64,000 bases of DNA. Origin: Accumulibacter sp964420975 (GTDB lineage Bacteria > Pseudomonadota > Gammaproteobacteria > Burkholderiales > Rhodocyclaceae). The stretch is from positions 62,001-126,000 of the forward strand of contig CAYQVH010000008.1 in NCBI GenBank assembly GCA_964420975.1, in the 5' to 3' direction. The notes under the pieces were generated by a model that worked only from the letters and a program-made list of their open reading frames with translations, did no database searches and was not told the DNA's origin. How positions within the stretch are numbered: the first letter of the stretch is position 1; every line of letters starts with the position of its first letter. Below are positions 7,303-15,551 of this stretch, in pieces. The position numbers and the translations under genes were made by a program.

Positions 7303-8863
7303 TCGTGTTTCGTGGTTCCGGAAGCGTTTCCGGATAGTTGCGGCTGAAATGGAGACCACGGCTTTCCCGGCGTCGGAGCGCGCAGCGAACGATGAGGTCA
7401 GCGGTTACGACCAGATTACGCAGCTCGATCAAATCGTGGCTGACGCGAAAGTGCGAGTAGAAGTCGTCGATCTCGCGCGTTAGCAGCCGGATGCGGTTTT
7501 CGGCCCGCTTCAGGCGCTTGGTGGTGCGCACAATTCCGACGTAATCCCACATGAAGCGACGCAATTCCTCCCAGTTGTGAGCGATGACGATCTCTTCGTC
7601 CGGGTCGCTCACCCGGCTGGCATCCCACTCCGGGAGTTCGGGAAGCGCGTCCGCCGACGACTGAGCGCGAATATCGTTCGTCGCGGCTTCGGCAAATACC
7701 AGACATTCGAGCAGTGAATTGCTGGCCAGGCGATTGGCGCCGTGCAGACCCGTGCATGAGGCTTCTCCGGCTACATAGAGACCGGGAATAGGGGTGCGGC
7801 CGTGCAAGTCAGTGACGACCCCGCCACAGGTGTAGTGCGCTGCCGGGACGACGGGGATGGGCTGGCGCGTAATGTCGATCCCCAGTTCGTGACAATGGGC
7901 GAGGATGTTTGGGAAGTGCTCGTTCAGAAAAGACGCCGGTTTGTGCGTGATATCGAGATAAACGCAATCGAGACCACGCTTTTTCATTTCGAAATCGATT
8001 GCCCGTGCGACCACATCCCGTGGCGCGAGTTCGCCGCGCGCGTCGTGCCAGCTCATGAAACGGCGGCCATCCGGAAGCAGCAGACGCCCCCCTTCACCGC
8101 GCACGGCTTCCGAGATCAAGAACGATTTCGCATGCGGATGATAAAGGCAGGTCGGATGGAACTGTATGAATTCCATGTTCGCGATACGGCATCCGGCGCG
8201 CCAGGCCATGGCGATGCCGTCGCCCGTTGATGTGTCGGGGTTCGTCGTGTAGAGGTAGACCTTGCCTGCTCCTCCGGTTGCGATCAGTGTATTCCGCGCG
8301 CCAATCGTCAGCACTTCGCCACTCCGACTGTCCAGCGCATAGACGCCAAGACAGCGTTGCTCGGGCAGGCCGAGCTTGTCGCCGGTAATCAGGTCGATCG
8401 CGATGTGGTGTTCGAAGACCGTGATGTTGGGCTCTTGGAGTACCTTTTCCGTAAGGGTGCTTTGGACTGCTTGACCGGTGGCGTCGGCAACGTGAATCAC
8501 CCGGCGAGCGCTGTGTCCGCCCTCCCGGGTCAGGTGGTAGCCCGCGTCGTCACGCGTGAACGGAACTCCTTGCGCAATCAGCCAATCGACGGCGCGGCGT
8601 CCGTTCTCGATGACGAAACGAGTTGCCCGAGGGTTGTTGAGGAACGCGCCTGCCGTTAGTGTGTCGCGAATGTGCGCTTCGATCGAGTCGCGATTGTCGA
8701 GGACGGCGGCGATGCCACCCTGGGCCCAGTTCGAGGCGCTATCTTCCAGTTTCCGCTTGCTAATCAGCGCGACCTGGTGGGTTGGTGCCAGTCGAAGGGC
8801 GGCGGCCTGGCCCGCAAGACCACTGCCAATGATGAGAACGTCGAAACGAAGCGTCACCGCCAC
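7271..8863 (-). CDS. nadB: L-aspartate oxidase
   Basis: NadB oxidises L-aspartate to iminoaspartate, the first step of de novo NAD synthesis, using FAD. The protein (530 residues from GTG 8863) begins MAVTLRFDVLIIGSGLAGQAAALRL with the FAD-binding GxGxxG. It contains HSARRVIHVADATG, the MEFIQFHPT block and the AGEASCTGLHGANRLASNSLLE block of the succinate-dehydrogenase flavoprotein superfamily. A longer reading from GTG 8890 is possible, but that codon lies inside a predicted extended -10 promoter element. The 3' end overlaps the convergent ygfX-like gene. Divergent from rpoE, as in Pseudomonas. Confidence 0.95.
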   Translation of the reverse strand: MAVTLRFDVLIIGSGLAGQAAALRLAPTHQVALISKRKLEDSASNWAQGGIAAVLDNRDSIEAHIRDTLTAGAFLNNPRATRFVIENGRRAVDWLIAQGVPFTRDDAGYHLTREGGHSARRVIHVADATGQAVQSTLTEKVLQEPNITVFEHHIAIDLITGDKLGLPEQRCLGVYALDSRSGEVLTIGARNTLIATGGAGKVYLYTTNPDTSTGDGIAMAWRAGCRIANMEFIQFHPTCLYHPHAKSFLISEAVRGEGGRLLLPDGRRFMSWHDARGELAPRDVVARAIDFEMKKRGLDCVYLDITHKPASFLNEHFPNILAHCHELGIDITRQPIPVVPAAHYTCGGVVTDLHGRTPIPGLYVAGEASCTGLHGANRLASNSLLECLVFAEAATNDIRAQSSADALPELPEWDASRVSDPDEEIVIAHNWEELRRFMWDYVGIVRTTKRLKRAENRIRLLTREIDDFYSHFRVSHDLIELRNLVVTADLIVRCALRRRESRGLHFSRNYPETLPEPRNTIIQRRRRPRA

Positions 8864-8888
8864 ATCCCGGCCAGGAAAAAGGGGTGCC

Positions 8889-8897
8889 ACTATAGCA
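8889..8897 (-). promoter_or_regulatory. Extended -10 element for nadB
   Basis: Read on the reverse strand, TGCTATAGT matches TGn followed by a 5/6 -10 hexamer. The expected start near 8882 gives a leader of about 19 bases to GTG 8863. No good -35 is present, as expected for extended -10 promoters. Confidence 0.45.
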
Positions 8898-8951
8898 TGT
8901 TGGCTTGCGGCATGAAGCGGCCACGATTACAAGCGATTACCGACTGTTACG

Positions 8952-8978
8952 TTGGCATATTGAGGCATGCGTTATACT
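8952..8978 (+). promoter_or_regulatory. Possible promoter of rpoE
   Basis: TTGGCA at 8952-8957 and TATACT at 8973-8978 are 15 bases apart, shorter than the optimum. I see no GAACTT-type sigmaE recognition element in this intergenic region, so self-activation by RpoE is not evident from the sequence. Confidence 0.4.
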
Positions 8979-9022
8979 TCGACGGCCCGATGAGAACGTC
9001 TTCGACAGGATTCCAGTAAAGC

Positions 9023-9622
9023 ATGAGCGAACGCGACATAGACCAGTTGCTGGTCGAACGCGCCCAAGCCGGTGAACAACATGCCTTCGAGATCTTGGTT
9101 GGCAAGTATCAGCGCAAGCTGGGGCGCCTGCTTTCTCGTCTCGTGCGTGATCAGGCAGAGGTTGAGGACGTGGCGCAGGAGGCGTTTATCAAGGCCTATC
9201 GGGCGCTGCCGTCGTTTCGGGGGGACAGCGCGTTTTATACCTGGCTTTACCGAATTGGCATCAACACGGCGAAAAATCATCTCGTCGCTCAGGGCCGGCG
9301 TGCGCCGACTTCGACCGATTTCGATGCCGACGAAGCCGAAGGTTTTGAGGATGCCGGCCAGTTGCGGGATATCAATACCCCGGAGAGCATTCTGCAATCT
9401 CGGCAAGTGGCCGAGACGATCAACGCTGCCCTGGCGGATCTTCCCGACGAGTTGCGTAACGCTATCCTGCTTCGCGAGATAGAAGGCATGAGTTACGAGG
9501 AGATCGCCGAGGTGATGGGATGTCCGATCGGAACGGTTCGTTCACGGATTTTTCGAGCGCGAGAGGCGGTTGCCGAAAAACTGAGGCCGCTTCTCGACGT
9601 GGCTGCCGATCGCCGATGGTAG
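9023..9622 (+). CDS. rpoE: ECF sigma factor RpoE/AlgU
   Basis: The 199-residue protein has sigma region 2 (about 20-90: FEILVGKYQRKLGRLLSRLV, DVAQEAFIKAYRALPSFRG, FYTWLYRIGINTAKNHL) and region 4 (about 135-190: LPDELRNAILLREIEGMSYEEI, GTVRSRIFRAREAV). This is the classic AlgU/RpoE type that responds to envelope stress. Its stop codon overlaps the rseC start (ATGGTAG, 9616-9622). No rseA or rseB (mucA or mucB) gene lies between them, which is unusual because this type of sigma factor is normally held inactive by RseA. Divergent nadB and downstream mucD confirm the locus. Confidence 0.95.
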   Translation: MSERDIDQLLVERAQAGEQHAFEILVGKYQRKLGRLLSRLVRDQAEVEDVAQEAFIKAYRALPSFRGDSAFYTWLYRIGINTAKNHLVAQGRRAPTSTDFDADEAEGFEDAGQLRDINTPESILQSRQVAETINAALADLPDELRNAILLREIEGMSYEEIAEVMGCPIGTVRSRIFRAREAVAEKLRPLLDVAADRRW

Positions 9623-10053
9623 CGCTGCACCCGTCGACGGCGGAACCGTCGGCGACGGTAATTGCCGTCGACGGGGAGGAAGCGACCATCCGCATCGACC
9701 AGACGGGGTGTGGTCGATGCCACGAATCCGGTGGTTGCGCAGGTCATCATCTGGGTCGGCTGCTTTGCGCTGCGCCGCGTACGTATCGGGTCGCCAACCC
9801 GGAGCGATGCGTCGTCGGCCAGTCGGTGCGCGTGGACGTCGGGGCTGGGGTTTTGGCCAAAAGCGCCGTCTGTGTCTATGTGATTCCCTTGTGTCTATTG
9901 CTAGCCGCGGCGGTGGGTGGTTCGCTCTTGGTGGGCGAAGCGGGGGCGATCACCGGTGCGCTGGGTGGACTGTTGACCGGCTGGCTTGGCCTGCGTCAAG
10001 TGCACCGTCGTCGTCCGCCAGACCCGCGCTATCGGGTTTCCATCCGGTCTTGA
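9616..10053 (+). CDS. rseC: RseC/MucC family positive regulator of sigmaE
   Basis: The 145-residue protein has the RseC cysteine cluster C32, C35, C41 and C51 (CGRCHESGGC then LLC), followed by two membrane helices at roughly 85-105 and 110-128 and a basic tail. RseC is an inner-membrane protein with a cysteine cluster, thought to sense redox state and modulate sigmaE; in Rhodobacter and E. coli relatives it is linked to Rnf/SoxR reduction. The ATG at 9616 is chosen because it gives the family N-terminus and overlaps the rpoE stop by seven bases, indicating coupled translation. Confidence 0.88.
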   Translation: MVALHPSTAEPSATVIAVDGEEATIRIDQTGCGRCHESGGCAGHHLGRLLCAAPRTYRVANPERCVVGQSVRVDVGAGVLAKSAVCVYVIPLCLLLAAAVGGSLLVGEAGAITGALGGLLTGWLGLRQVHRRRPPDPRYRVSIRS

Positions 10054-10133
10054 CTTTTTTCGGCGCCATCCCCAGCTTCGGGTCATTGCCAGTGGGTGGC
10101 TTTAGGTCGCACCGACAGGAGGCTTTCGCGGTC

Positions 10134-11576
10134 ATGAAACAGCTGTTTGTCCTAGTCTTGTTCGGGTGGTTCAGCCTGTTGGCGTCGGCGCAGACGCGAG
10201 GGTTGCCTGACTTCACCGAGTTGGTCGAGAAGCAGGGGCCTGCCGTGGTAAATATCAGCACGACGCAGTCGGTGCGTGGCCGAGGCGGAAGCGCTCACCC
10301 GTTTCCCTTCGACGAGAACGATCCGATGTACGAGTTCTTCCGCCGTTTCGTGCCGCGTCAACCGGGGGTGCCCGGTTTCGGCGTGCCGCGCGAGTTCGAG
10401 AGCCGGTCATTGGGTTCGGGGTTCATCATCAGTGCTGACGGCTATATCCTTACCAATGCGCACGTCGTGGATTCCGCCGATGAAATATTGATTCGACTGA
10501 CCGACAAACGGGAGTTCAAGGCGCGCGTGATTGGTTTCGACAAGCGGACCGATGTCGCGCTGATCAAGATTGAAGCGACCGGACTGCCGGCCGTTCGGCT
10601 CGGCGATCCTGGCGTCCTCAGGGTCGGCGAGTGGGTGGTTGCGATTGGATCCCCGTTCGGGTTCGACAACAGCGTGACCGCCGGTATCGTCAGCGCCAAA
10701 GGGCGTTCTCTGCCGCAGGAGAACTATGTGCCGTTCATTCAGACCGATGTAGCGGTCAACCCAGGCAACTCGGGTGGGCCGCTATTCAACATGAAGGGCG
10801 AGGTGATCGGCATCAACTCGCAGATCTACAGTCGCTCGGGTGGTTTCATGGGAATTTCTTTTGCCATTCCGATTGACGTTGCGATGGAAGTGCAAGGTCA
10901 GCTGCGCGCAACCGGCAAGGTTGTTCGCGGACGGATTGGCGTCGTCATTCAGGATTTGACCAAGGATCTGGCGGAATCTTTCGGTTTGAGCAAGGCGCAA
11001 GGCGCCGTCGTCAATGCGGTTGAAAAGGGTGCGCCGGCGGACAAGGCAGGTATCGAAGCTGGGGACGTGATTCTCAGGTTCGACGGCCGGCCGATCGCAA
11101 GTTCGAGCGACTTGCCGCGGATGGTGGGCGCGACCAAACCCGGAAGCCGGGTGACGGTCCAGATCTGGCGGAAGGGGGCGACCAGAGACGTATCGTTGGT
11201 TGTTGCCGAGGCTCCAGATGACAAGTTGGCGGCAAGTTCAGGTAGTCGTCTGCCTAAGCCGACCGAGAAGGCCGCCAACCGCTTGGGTCTGGTGGTTGCC
11301 GAATTGACCGCAGAGCAAAAGCGCGAATTGAGGCTGTCGAGTGGGTTGGTCATCGTTGAGGTACGCAGCAATTCAAGCCGCGCGGATCTCAGGCCAGGAG
11401 ACATCATTATGGCCGTGATTACGCGTGGCGAGAGCCTCGAGGTTCGTAGCGTTCAGCAGTTCAACAGCCTTCTCGCGACGTTCGACAAGACTGCCAACGT
11501 CACGCTGCTCGTTCGTCGCGGTGACATGCAAACTTTCGTCACCATCAAGGGCCTGCCGGATCGTCGCGGCGAGTGA
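10134..11576 (+). CDS. mucD: Periplasmic serine protease MucD/DegP
   Basis: The 480-residue protein starts at ATG 10134 after AGGAGG. A Sec signal peptide (hydrophobic residues 3-18, cleavage near SAQ) is followed by a trypsin-like domain with H110 (LTNAHVV), D140 (RTDVALIKI) and S213 (GNSGGPL), then two PDZ domains at about 260-350 and 380-475. It degrades or refolds damaged envelope proteins. In Pseudomonas, mucD ends the algU-mucABCD operon and dampens AlgU activity. Here it is the only obvious negative regulator left in the locus. Its stop overlaps the next start (GTGA). Confidence 0.95.
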   Translation: MKQLFVLVLFGWFSLLASAQTRGLPDFTELVEKQGPAVVNISTTQSVRGRGGSAHPFPFDENDPMYEFFRRFVPRQPGVPGFGVPREFESRSLGSGFIISADGYILTNAHVVDSADEILIRLTDKREFKARVIGFDKRTDVALIKIEATGLPAVRLGDPGVLRVGEWVVAIGSPFGFDNSVTAGIVSAKGRSLPQENYVPFIQTDVAVNPGNSGGPLFNMKGEVIGINSQIYSRSGGFMGISFAIPIDVAMEVQGQLRATGKVVRGRIGVVIQDLTKDLAESFGLSKAQGAVVNAVEKGAPADKAGIEAGDVILRFDGRPIASSSDLPRMVGATKPGSRVTVQIWRKGATRDVSLVVAEAPDDKLAASSGSRLPKPTEKAANRLGLVVAELTAEQKRELRLSSGLVIVEVRSNSSRADLRPGDIIMAVITRGESLEVRSVQQFNSLLATFDKTANVTLLVRRGDMQTFVTIKGLPDRRGE

Positions 11577-11824
11577 GGCCGGGTGCGCAATTGACGCTCG
11601 TCTCGCGTCGCTACTGTCACCTCTGCGAGGAGATGGAAACGGCGTTGAAGCCACTGCTCGCGGAATTCGGCGCCGACGTCGAAGTGCTTGATGTCGACGC
11701 CGATCCGGAACTCGAAGCGCTCTACGACGAGCTGGTGCCCGTGCTGCTGGGGGCCGGCGAGGAACTTTCCCGGTACTTCCTCGATCGACGCAAAGTCCGT
11801 GATTACTTGAGCAAAATCGGCTAG
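11573..11824 (+). CDS. Glutaredoxin-like protein (DUF836 type)
   Basis: The 83-residue protein starts at GTG 11573, overlapping the mucD stop. It has a thioredoxin-fold beginning with LTLVSRRYCHLCEEM, so the redox pair is C15 and C18, followed by EVLDVDADPELEALYDELVPVLL. The cis-Pro position falls in the VPVLL segment. Such proteins often follow mucD or precede lepA in proteobacteria. The partner is unknown. A thiol role in envelope stress is an inference from position only. Confidence 0.8.
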   Translation: MRPGAQLTLVSRRYCHLCEEMETALKPLLAEFGADVEVLDVDADPELEALYDELVPVLLGAGEELSRYFLDRRKVRDYLSKIG

Positions 11825-11850
11825 AATCCGCACCTTAAGGCAGTTCGATC

Positions 11851-11880
11851 GAGGGTGCTCACGGTGGGCACCCTTTTTTT
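11851..11880 (+). terminator. Intrinsic terminator between the rpoE group and lepA
   Basis: GGGTGC (11853-11858) pairs with GCACCC (11868-11873) around a nine-base loop and is followed by seven T residues (11874-11880). It lies 29 bases after the glutaredoxin-like gene and 36 bases before lepA, so it can end the rpoE-rseC-mucD transcript or act as an attenuator of lepA. Confidence 0.85.
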
Positions 11881-11903
11881 CAGTGGCGTCGCGGCCGCCA
11901 CTG
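11881..11903 (+). other. Second hairpin in the lepA leader
   Basis: CAGTGGCG (11881-11888) pairs perfectly with CGCCACTG (11896-11903) around a seven-base loop, directly after the terminator T-run and 13 bases before the lepA ATG. The lepA start has no purine-rich ribosome-binding site between the hairpin and the ATG. Confidence 0.6.
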
Positions 11904-11916
11904 TGCGACCGTTTTC

Positions 11917-13707
11917 ATGCAACAGATTCGCAACTTCTCCATCATCGCGCATATCGACCACGGCAAGTCGACGCTGGCGGACCGCATCATCCACCTTTGT
12001 GGAGGTCTTTCTGATCGCGAAATGGAGGCGCAGGTGCTCGATTCGATGGACATCGAGCGCGAGCGTGGCATTACGATCAAGGCGCAGACCGCGGCGTTGC
12101 AGTACCGTGCGCGCGACGGCGAGCTGTATCAGCTCAACCTGATTGATACACCCGGTCACGTCGATTTCTCGTATGAAGTTTCGCGGTCGTTGTCGGCGTG
12201 CGAAGGGGCACTACTGGTTGTTGATGCCTCACAGGGCGTCGAAGCACAGACGGTTGCCAATTGCTACACGGCGATCGAACTCGGTGTCGAGGTGCTGCCG
12301 GTGCTGAACAAGATCGATCTGCCGTCGGCAATGCCGGATAACGCGCGCCAGGAGATCGAGGACGTGATCGGCATCGACGCCTCGCATGCGGTACTCGCCT
12401 CGGCAAAGACCGGTGACGGTGTAGCCGACATCCTGGAAGCGATCATCGGGCGCATCCCGCCACCGGAAGGCGATCCCGGACAGCCGCTCAAGGCTTTGCT
12501 GGTCGATGCCTGGTTCGACAATTACGTTGGCGTTGTCATGCTGGTTCGGGTTTTCGACGGCGAGCTTCGAGTCAAAGACCGAATCCGCTTGATGGCCTCG
12601 GGTTCGACGCATCTCTGTGAGCAGGTCGGCGTCTTTACGCCGAAAGCCGTTCAGCGCGAGGCGCTGCGTGCCGGCGAAGTCGGTTACGTCATTTCGGGGA
12701 TCAAGGAACTGCAAGCGGCAAAGGTCGGCGACACGCTGACTCTCGCCGAGCGCCCGGCGAGCCAGCCGCTTCCAGGCTTCAAGGAGATCAAGTCGCAGGT
12801 TTTTGCCGGCCTCTATCCGGTCGAGGCGAACCAGTATGATTCGCTGCGCGAGGCGCTCGAGAAGCTGAAGCTCAACGACTCGTCGCTGCGCTACGAGCCC
12901 GAGGTGTCTCAGGCGCTTGGCTTCGGCTTTCGCTGCGGTTTTCTCGGTCTGTTGCACATGGAGATCGTCCAGGAGCGACTCGAGCGCGAGTTCGACCAGG
13001 ATCTGATCACAACCGCGCCGACAGTTGTTTACGAGGTCCAACTGCGGGACGGTACCGTGCTGCAGGTGGAAAATCCGGCCAAGCTTCCCGATATCGCCAA
13101 GATCGAGGAGATTCGCGAACCGATCATCACCGTCACGGTGTTCGTCCCCCAGGATTACCTGGGCAACGTGATCACGCTTTGCAATCAGAAGCGGGGAAAT
13201 CAGGTTGACATGAGCTATCACGGGCGCCAGGTGCAACTCATCTACGAGATGCCGATGGCCGAAGTGGTGATGGATTTCTTTGACCGGCTGAAGTCGGTGT
13301 CGCGCGGCTATGCGTCCCTTGACTACGAGTTCAAGGAGTATCGTGCCGCGGACGTAGTCAAGCTGGACATTCTGATCAACGGCGAACGCGTCGACGCCTT
13401 GTCGGTCATTCTGCATCGTGCCAACGCCGTTTTTCGCGGACGCGAGCTGGCTGCCAAGATGCGCGAGCTGATCCCGCGCCAGATGTACGACGTCGCCATC
13501 CAGGCGGCGATCGGCGCCAACATCATCGCGCGCGAGAACGTCAAGGCGCTGCGCAAGGACGTGCTCGCCAAGTGTTACGGCGGCGACATTACGCGTAAGA
13601 AAAAACTGCTCGAAAAACAGAAAGCAGGCAAGAAAAGGATGAAGCAGGTCGGATCGGTCGAGATCCCTCAGGAGGCTTTCCTTGCTGTTCTGCGTGTCGG
13701 CAAATAG
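11917..13707 (+). CDS. lepA: Elongation factor 4 (LepA)
   Basis: The 596-residue translational GTPase begins MQQIRNFSIIAHIDHGKSTL with G1 at 11-19, DTPGHVDF (G3) and NKIDLP (G4). The LepA-specific C-terminal domain ends in a basic KKKLLEKQKAGKKRMKQVG stretch. It acts on stalled or mistranslocated ribosomes and initiation. Full length. The gene heads the lepA-lepB-rnc-era-recO-pdxJ chain, with lepB 12 bases downstream. The leader contains a terminator and another hairpin, and no clear promoter or Shine-Dalgarno sequence. Confidence 0.98.
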   Translation: MQQIRNFSIIAHIDHGKSTLADRIIHLCGGLSDREMEAQVLDSMDIERERGITIKAQTAALQYRARDGELYQLNLIDTPGHVDFSYEVSRSLSACEGALLVVDASQGVEAQTVANCYTAIELGVEVLPVLNKIDLPSAMPDNARQEIEDVIGIDASHAVLASAKTGDGVADILEAIIGRIPPPEGDPGQPLKALLVDAWFDNYVGVVMLVRVFDGELRVKDRIRLMASGSTHLCEQVGVFTPKAVQREALRAGEVGYVISGIKELQAAKVGDTLTLAERPASQPLPGFKEIKSQVFAGLYPVEANQYDSLREALEKLKLNDSSLRYEPEVSQALGFGFRCGFLGLLHMEIVQERLEREFDQDLITTAPTVVYEVQLRDGTVLQVENPAKLPDIAKIEEIREPIITVTVFVPQDYLGNVITLCNQKRGNQVDMSYHGRQVQLIYEMPMAEVVMDFFDRLKSVSRGYASLDYEFKEYRAADVVKLDILINGERVDALSVILHRANAVFRGRELAAKMRELIPRQMYDVAIQAAIGANIIARENVKALRKDVLAKCYGGDITRKKKLLEKQKAGKKRMKQVGSVEIPQEAFLAVLRVGK

Positions 13708-13719
13708 AGGAGTCGGTTC

Positions 13720-14505
13720 GTGAATTTTGCATTGATCCTGTTGATCCTGCTGCTGATCAGTGGTGCGATCTGGGCTGCCGATTCGCTGGTCTTGCGCAAA
13801 CGGCGTCCGGCCGACGCCAAGGATCCGTGGTGGGTCGAGTACGGCGCGAGTTTTTTTCCGGTTCTACTGATCGTCTTCCTCTTGCGCTCGTTTCTCGTCG
13901 AGCCGTTCAAGATTCCCTCGGGTTCGATGATCCCAACGCTTCAGGTCGGTGATTTCATCCTCGTCAACAAGTACACCTATGGCATTCGGCTACCGGTCGT
14001 GAACTGGAAGGTCATCGCCCTCAACAGTCCGCAGCGGGGCGATGTCATCGTCTTTCGCTATCCGGTCGACCCTTCGCTCGACTACATCAAGCGGGTGGTG
14101 GGCGTTCCCGGCGACCGGATCGCTTACCAGAACAAGCAGCTGACCATCAATGGCGAGCCGGTGCCGCGTCAGAGGCTCGATGACTACCGTCACCCCGAGC
14201 GTTTGTACTACTCGCTGCAATACGCTGAAAGGATGGGTACGACCGAGTTTCGCACCTTGAATGACGAAGGGGCTCCGGCTTTCGTTGACCCGGACTCCTT
14301 TCCCCTGCGTCAGAATTGTACCTACAATGCAGTCGGGGTGATCTGCACGGTGCCACCGGGCCAATACTTCGTCATGGGAGACAACCGCGACAATAGCAAG
14401 GACAGTCGCTTTTGGGGCTTCGTCCCGGACGAGAACATCGTCGGCAAAGCATTTTTTATCTGGTTCAATTTCAGCGATTTCAATCGTATTGGATCGTTCA
14501 ACTGA
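13720..14505 (+). CDS. lepB: Signal peptidase I
   Basis: The 261-residue inner-membrane protease starts at GTG 13720 after GAGGAG. It has two N-terminal membrane segments (about 2-20 and 45-60), the nucleophile S69 in IPSGSMIPTL and the general base K124 in DYIKRVVGVPGD, and the C-terminal GDNRDNSKDSR box. It removes Sec and Tat signal peptides, so it processes the exported MucD and beta-helix proteins encoded in this window. LepA-LepB pairing is conserved in proteobacteria. Confidence 0.97.
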   Translation: MNFALILLILLLISGAIWAADSLVLRKRRPADAKDPWWVEYGASFFPVLLIVFLLRSFLVEPFKIPSGSMIPTLQVGDFILVNKYTYGIRLPVVNWKVIALNSPQRGDVIVFRYPVDPSLDYIKRVVGVPGDRIAYQNKQLTINGEPVPRQRLDDYRHPERLYYSLQYAERMGTTEFRTLNDEGAPAFVDPDSFPLRQNCTYNAVGVICTVPPGQYFVMGDNRDNSKDSRFWGFVPDENIVGKAFFIWFNFSDFNRIGSFN

Positions 14506-14517
14506 GGAGTGCTGGTC

Positions 14518-14883
14518 ATGAATCGTCAGCGTGGTTTGGCGCTTTCTGCCTTGCTGCTCTGGGGCGTCGTTATCGCTCTCGTGTCCATCGTCGTCATCCG
14601 GATCATGCCCGAGGCGATCGAGTACTACAAAATCAGGCGCGCCGTAAACCAGGTCGCGAGCGAAGCGGTTGGCAAGACCGTGCCGGAGATCCGTCAGGCG
14701 TTCGGCAAGCAAGCCGAAGTGGATCACCTTAGCGCAGTCTCGTCAGCCGATCTTGATGTCTACAAGGAGAGCAACAAGATCGTCATCGCGTTTGCCTACG
14801 AGAAGCGCATCCCGCTGGTCGGCAACGTCAGTCTCGTGATCGATTTTTCCGGGTCGTCATCGGCCAGAGACGTTGGCCAATGA
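14518..14883 (+). CDS. DUF4845 family single-pass membrane protein
   Basis: The 121-residue protein starts at ATG 14518 with GAGGAG eight bases before it. One membrane helix (about 8-28: ALSALLLWGVVIALVSIVVI) is followed by a soluble domain with VGKTVPEIRQAFGKQAEVD and VIAFAYEKRIPLVGNVSLVIDF. It resembles DUF4845 proteins consistently found between lepB and rnc in beta- and gammaproteobacteria. Function unknown; the pilin-like N-terminal helix is only a superficial likeness. The stop overlaps the rnc start (ATGA). Confidence 0.8.
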   Translation: MNRQRGLALSALLLWGVVIALVSIVVIRIMPEAIEYYKIRRAVNQVASEAVGKTVPEIRQAFGKQAEVDHLSAVSSADLDVYKESNKIVIAFAYEKRIPLVGNVSLVIDFSGSSSARDVGQ

Positions 14884-15551
14884 CCGAATCGCGACTCGAG
14901 CGTGCTCTCGGTCATCATTTCCGCGACAGGAGCCTGCTGCAGACCGCACTGACGCACCGTAGCTTCAGTTCGCCTCACAACGAACGCCTTGAGTTTCTTG
15001 GGGACGCGATTCTCAACACGGTCATTGCCCGCTGCCTATACGATCGCTTTCCGCAACTTCCGGAAGGCGATCTCTCTCGCTTGCGGGCGCAGCTCGTGCG
15101 CCAGGACACTCTGTACCACAAGGCGCAGGCGCTTGCACTGGGCGACGACTTGCATCTTGGCGACGGGGAGCGCCGCAGTGGGGGGCATCAGCGGCCGTCG
15201 ATCCTCTCGGATGCGCTGGAAGCCGTGTTCGGGGCGATCTGGCTCGACGCCGGCGTCGACGTCGTCGAGCAGGTCATTGTTCGTCTGTACGACGATATCC
15301 TGAGTACGTTGTTCCCGGGGCAGGGGAACAAAGACGCCAAAACACGCTTGCAGGAGCTGCTGCAAGGGCGGCGCCTGGCCTTGCCTCGATACGCGATCGT
15401 CGGTGCCACGGGAGAGGCGCACGCGCAACAATTTACGGTCGCGTGCGTCGTTGATGCCTTGCACATTCGTACCGAAGGCTGCGGCAGCAGCCGCCGAGCG
15501 GCCGAGCAGATGGCCGCAGAACGCGCGATTGAGGGGGTCGAGGCAGCATGA
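14880..15551 (+). CDS. rnc: Ribonuclease III
   Basis: The 223-residue enzyme has the RNase III signature NERLEFLGDAILN at 34-46 and a C-terminal double-stranded RNA-binding domain from KTRLQELLQGR to the end. It cuts double-stranded RNA in rRNA precursors and structured messages. The start and stop codons overlap the neighbours by four bases on both sides (ATGA), so its synthesis is coupled with DUF4845 and era. Confidence 0.97.
   Translation: MTESRLERALGHHFRDRSLLQTALTHRSFSSPHNERLEFLGDAILNTVIARCLYDRFPQLPEGDLSRLRAQLVRQDTLYHKAQALALGDDLHLGDGERRSGGHQRPSILSDALEAVFGAIWLDAGVDVVEQVIVRLYDDILSTLFPGQGNKDAKTRLQELLQGRRLALPRYAIVGATGEAHAQQFTVACVVDALHIRTEGCGSSRRAAEQMAAERAIEGVEAA

Noticed and set aside
8864..8890. 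A longer nadB start at GTG 8890.
   Set aside because: The codon lies inside a TGn TATAGT extended -10 element on that strand. The family N-terminus is reached from GTG 8863.
8891..9022. A sigmaE-dependent promoter in front of rpoE.
   Set aside because: No GAACTT-like -35 with a matching TCTGA-like -10 was found. Only a short-spaced sigma70-like pair is visible.
10050..10078. TTGACT at 10050-10055 as a -35 for a separate mucD promoter.
   Set aside because: No -10-like hexamer occurs at 16-18 bases downstream, and mucD can be served by the rpoE-rseC transcript.
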